Source of the DNA: a bacterium
GTDB taxonomy: Bacteria > UBP15 > UBA6099 > DSWB01
NCBI GenBank assembly: GCA_020061125.1
Contig: JAGUYV010000418.1
Location: 1-8,776, forward strand
DNA length: 8,776 nt
Reading direction: 5' to 3'
Notes under the pieces: generated by a model
The model's input: only the letters and a program-made list of their open reading frames with translations
Told to the model about the DNA's origin: nothing
Database searches by the model: none
Shown here: one piece after another, positions 6,177-8,776 of the stretch
Position numbering within the stretch: position 1 is the stretch's first letter
Layout of the letters: every line of letters begins with the position of its first letter
Made by a program: the position numbers and the translations under genes

Positions 6177-7198
6177 TGCCCAAAAACGACCATTATGTGA
6201 TCATCGGCAACGGCCCGGCTGGCAACGCGGCCGCCGACACCCTGCGCGCCAGCGACAAGCTCGCTCGCATCTCCATCATCTCGGACGAGATGTTCACTTT
6301 CTACTACCGCCACAGGCTGCCGGAATTCCTCACCGGCGCACTGGACGCGGACGCCCTCACCGTGCGCCCCTACACGGTGTACAAAGACAACAATGTCCGC
6401 ATGCGCCTGGGCCAGTGCGTGGAGCGCATTGACCCCGCGGACAAAACTCTGTACCTCAAGCACATGGAAAAGGTGCATTACACAAAGCTGCTCATCGCCA
6501 CCGGCGGCCGCGCCTTCACGCCTCCGCACCTGGCGCCGTTCCGCGACAGCCTGTGCTTCATGACCCGCTACACCGACGCGCTCCAGCTCAAGCCACGCAT
6601 CCAGGACGCGCAGTCCATCCTCATCCTCGGCGGAGACCTCATCAGCCTCAATGTCCAGCAGCAGCTTCTCAAAGCCAAAAAGACCGTGTACTTCGCGCTC
6701 AACCCGGACAGCTTCTGGCCCCTCAAGCTCACCCCCGAGATGGCCGCCCGCATCCAGAAAAGCCTGGAGAAAAAAGGCGTGGCCTCGTGCGTGGCAGGCG
6801 ACATTCAGGACATCGCCTGCAAGAAAAACGGCAAGCTCGAAGTCACCCTCGACAGCAAGTGCGCGTTCACCGTGGACCTCGTGGGCTGCTTCATGGGCCT
6901 CACGCCCAACATCGAGTTCATCCTCGGCTCGGGCATAGACACCGAGCGCGGCGTGCTCGTGGACGACCGCCTGCGCACCAACTTCCCCGATGTCTACGCC
7001 TGCGGCGACTGCGCGCAAATCTACAATCCCGCCCTCAAGGACTACTGGGTCTCCGTGGGCTGGCACAACGCCGAACTCCAGGGCCGCACCGCCGCCCTCA
7101 ACATCCTCGGCGACACCAAGGTCATCAAGCCCCTCAAGCAGGGCGTGCTCGAGGTCGAGGGCCTCAAGGTCAACACTTCGTGGTGGAAAAAATTCTAA
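6176..7198 (+). CDS. FAD-dependent oxidoreductase (NirB-N/rubredoxin reductase-like) with degenerate NAD(P) motif
   Basis: The 340-aa protein starts at ATG 6176, sharing one base with the preceding TAA (TAATG), with GGAGG at 6167-6171 as ribosome site. The tight coupling implies stoichiometric synthesis with the GltD-like protein. The fold is a class-III pyridine nucleotide-disulfide oxidoreductase. The FAD dinucleotide motif is IIGNGPAGNAA (9-19), followed by ATGGR (108-112) and the C-terminal FAD motif YACGDCA (274-280). The Phe-Tyr-Tyr-Arg-His-Arg-Leu segment (42-48) resembles the 'YxRxxL' region of NirB-like reductases. The NAD(P)-binding motif, normally GGGxIGLE, reads GGDLISLN (152-159), losing the third Gly, the Gly before Leu, and the acidic residue. 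The protein may receive electrons from a partner instead of NAD(P)H. No redox-active CxxC disulfide is seen. The natural substrate is unknown. Confidence 0.85.
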   Translation: MPKNDHYVIIGNGPAGNAAADTLRASDKLARISIISDEMFTFYYRHRLPEFLTGALDADALTVRPYTVYKDNNVRMRLGQCVERIDPADKTLYLKHMEKVHYTKLLIATGGRAFTPPHLAPFRDSLCFMTRYTDALQLKPRIQDAQSILILGGDLISLNVQQQLLKAKKTVYFALNPDSFWPLKLTPEMAARIQKSLEKKGVASCVAGDIQDIACKKNGKLEVTLDSKCAFTVDLVGCFMGLTPNIEFILGSGIDTERGVLVDDRLRTNFPDVYACGDCAQIYNPALKDYWVSVGWHNAELQGRTAALNILGDTKVIKPLKQGVLEVEGLKVNTSWWKKF

Positions 7199-7240
7199 CA
7201 GGTTTTCAGCGCTTCGCTCCGGGAGATTAAACACACAATC
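7199..7240 (+). other. Short intergenic gap with small hairpin between flavoprotein and korA-like gene
   Basis: These 42 bases are the only real gap inside the redox operon. They include AGCGCTTCGCT (about 7208-7218), able to form a 4-bp stem with a 3-base loop. No T-run follows, so it is not a classical terminator. I see no promoter here, and the three genes most likely share a transcript. Confidence 0.3.
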
Positions 7241-8776
7241 ATGGCAAATGTAGACATCGTAATCGAAATATGCGGCATGGCCGGCGAGGGCGTGATCTCG
7301 GGCGGCGAAATCCTGGCCCGGTGCATGAGCGACCAGGGCTTCGACATCATGTCCTTCGACAGCTACCCCGCCGAAATCCGCGGCTTCGGCAAGTGCGTGG
7401 CCCACACACGCATCGGCAGCAAACCCATCCTTTCGCCGGGCAAATACTCGGACATCCTCATCTCGCTCAACGACAAGCACGCCATCGAGCAACTGCCCGC
7501 GCTGCGCGAAACCGGCGTGGTGATCTACGACAGCATGCCGCGCGCCTACCTCGAAGAAGACGAAAGCATCGCCGGCTGGATCGAGCCGGGCATGACCTCC
7601 TACGGCGTGCCCCTGCTCCAGCTCTCGCACAAGGCCGCGGGCGACGCGCGCGGACGCAACATGGTGGCCCTCGGCGCGCTCGCCGCCCTGTTCCACATCA
7701 ACCCGGACGCCATGACCGCCACACTCAAAAAACGCTATGCCAAAAAGAAACAAATCGTCATTGACAACAATGTGAACTCGTTCCTCGAAGGCTTCAACTG
7801 GACCCGCGAGAACATCGTCAAAACCGACCGGCTCTCGTTCGGCGGCGTGCGCGCCAAAGCCGCGGACAAGGCCATCATGAGCGGCAACCAGGCCGTGGTG
7901 CGCGCCGCCCTGGACAGCAACATCCACCTCTACGCCGGTTATCCCATCACCCCGGCCACCAGCATCATGGAATACCTCGCGCGCCAGCTCCCGCTCTCCG
8001 GCGGCGTGCTCGTGCAGACCGAGGACGAAATCTCGGCCATCGGCCATGTGATCGGCGCGGGCTTCGCGGGCAGGCGCGCCATGACCGCCACCAGCGGTCC
8101 CGGCCTGTGCCTCATGAGCGAGTTCATCAACTACGCCGCCATGGCCGAGTGCCCCGCCGTGATCGTGAACTCGCAGCGCGGCGGCCCCAGCACCGGCCTC
8201 CCAACAAAAACCGAGCAGTCGGATCTGAACATCGCCCTGTTCGGCGCGTCAGGCGATTCCCCGCGCATCGTGCTCGCCCCGCGCTCCGTGGCCGAGTGCC
8301 ACTCCTTCACATGCATGGCATTCCACCTCGCCGAAAAATTCCAGACCCCGGTCATTCTGCTGCTCGACTTCTTCCTGTCCCGCAGCCTCAAGAACATTGA
8401 CCACCCCAAGCTGCCGGACAAAAAATGGCTGGCGTCCAACCTCGCGCCGTCCGCCGCGGACCTCAAGGACTACAAGCGGTTCAAGATCACGGACAGCGGG
8501 GTGTCCCCGCGCGCCCTGCCCGGCACGCCCGGCGGCATGCATGTGGCCACGGGCCTCGAACACAACGAAAAGGGCAAGCCCGTGTACGACGCGCGCTCCC
8601 ACGCGGCCATGACCGCCAAGCGATACCGCAAGCTCGACCACGCCGCGCGCGAAATCCCCCGCCCCCTGTGGACCGGTGACAAAAAGGACATCGCCGTGGG
8701 CGTTCTAACCTGGGGCTCCACCGCGGGCGCGGCCATGGAAGCCGTGGACCGTGCACGCGCCGCGGGCGTGCGCGCC
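7241..8776 (+). CDS. korA: 2-oxoacid:acceptor oxidoreductase, fused gamma-alpha subunit (3' truncated by window)
   Basis: The frame is open from ATG 7241 through the last base: 512 codons with no stop. The enzyme oxidatively decarboxylates a 2-oxoacid with CoA to an acyl-CoA and passes electrons to ferredoxin or a flavoprotein. The gamma domain is N-terminal (about 1-190; CGMAGEGVISGGEIL at 11-25, SYPAEIRGFG). The alpha domain follows from about 213 (SGNQAVVRAA), with the hallmark YPITP at 234-238, ED near 265, TSGPG (284-288) and RGGPSTGLPTK (313-323). The visible 3' end enters alpha domain II (DIAVGVLTWGSTAG). Fused gamma-alpha subunits are usually about 560-650 aa, so a modest C-terminal part is missing. 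A 2-oxoglutarate enzyme is favoured by the divergent citrate synthase, but a branched-chain or other 2-oxoacid is possible. GGGAGA (7221-7226) lies 14 bases before the start, longer than usual. A TPP-binding beta subunit gene should follow outside the window. Confidence 0.93.
   Translation, partial: MANVDIVIEICGMAGEGVISGGEILARCMSDQGFDIMSFDSYPAEIRGFGKCVAHTRIGSKPILSPGKYSDILISLNDKHAIEQLPALRETGVVIYDSMPRAYLEEDESIAGWIEPGMTSYGVPLLQLSHKAAGDARGRNMVALGALAALFHINPDAMTATLKKRYAKKKQIVIDNNVNSFLEGFNWTRENIVKTDRLSFGGVRAKAADKAIMSGNQAVVRAALDSNIHLYAGYPITPATSIMEYLARQLPLSGGVLVQTEDEISAIGHVIGAGFAGRRAMTATSGPGLCLMSEFINYAAMAECPAVIVNSQRGGPSTGLPTKTEQSDLNIALFGASGDSPRIVLAPRSVAECHSFTCMAFHLAEKFQTPVILLLDFFLSRSLKNIDHPKLPDKKWLASNLAPSAADLKDYKRFKITDSGVSPRALPGTPGGMHVATGLEHNEKGKPVYDARSHAAMTAKRYRKLDHAAREIPRPLWTGDKKDIAVGVLTWGSTAGAAMEAVDRARAAGVRA

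Noticed and set aside
6104-8047. 647-codon minus-strand open frame opposite the flavoprotein and korA-like genes
   Set aside because: It spans two real genes and their junction and has the composition of an antisense shadow.
7241-8776. Frameshift or split between the gamma and alpha parts of the oxidoreductase subunit
   Set aside because: Reading codon by codon through the junction shows one uninterrupted frame, consistent with the known fused form of this family.

Overview
The window is GC-rich bacterial DNA from what looks like an anaerobe. The evidence is a corrinoid/folate methyltransferase-type gene and a ferredoxin-style 2-oxoacid oxidoreductase with flavoprotein/iron-sulfur partners. 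The phylum cannot be fixed from sequence alone. The gene content would suit an anaerobic PVC-group (Lentisphaerota/Kiritimatiellota-like) or Desulfobacterota-like genome, but that is a low-confidence guess. There are no mobile elements, RNA genes or CRISPR arrays, and almost all of the DNA is coding.

Layout. (1) 2-352 (+): 3' end of a pterin-binding methyltetrahydrofolate:corrinoid methyltransferase-like gene. (2) 361-2877 (+), 8 bases later: an 838-aa membrane protein carrying a glycoside hydrolase family 2 (GH2) fold, with about eight membrane segments. Both positions where GH2 catalytic glutamates should sit are substituted. (3) 2908-4113 (-): a complete citrate synthase, convergent with the GH2 gene. 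(4) 4114-4376: a divergent control region, AT-richer than its surroundings, with candidate promoters in both directions and a perfect 10-bp inverted repeat around the citrate synthase -10 box. (5) 4377 to the window end (+): a redox operon of three genes. These are a GltD/NfnB-like FAD/NAD(P)/Fe-S protein, a second FAD flavoprotein overlapping it by 1 base, and a fused gamma-alpha 2-oxoacid:acceptor oxidoreductase subunit that runs off the end. The TPP-binding beta subunit is expected just beyond.

How it fits together. Citrate synthase opens the oxidative arm from oxaloacetate and acetyl-CoA to 2-oxoglutarate. A 2-oxoglutarate oxidoreductase would convert that to succinyl-CoA and reduced electron carrier, and the two flavoproteins could pass the electrons to NAD(P). 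The divergent arrangement around one control region suggests co-regulation. This is inference: the 2-oxoacid substrate cannot be read from the sequence.

Points of most interest: the apparent GH2 pseudoenzyme with predicted cytosolic orientation; the redox module, whose ferredoxin domain lacks a canonical cysteine and whose second flavoprotein has a degenerate NAD(P)-binding motif; the symmetric repeat at the citrate synthase promoter; and near-absence of the tetranucleotide ACGT (one copy found by eye in 8776 bases), which forces a distinctive codon choice before valine.
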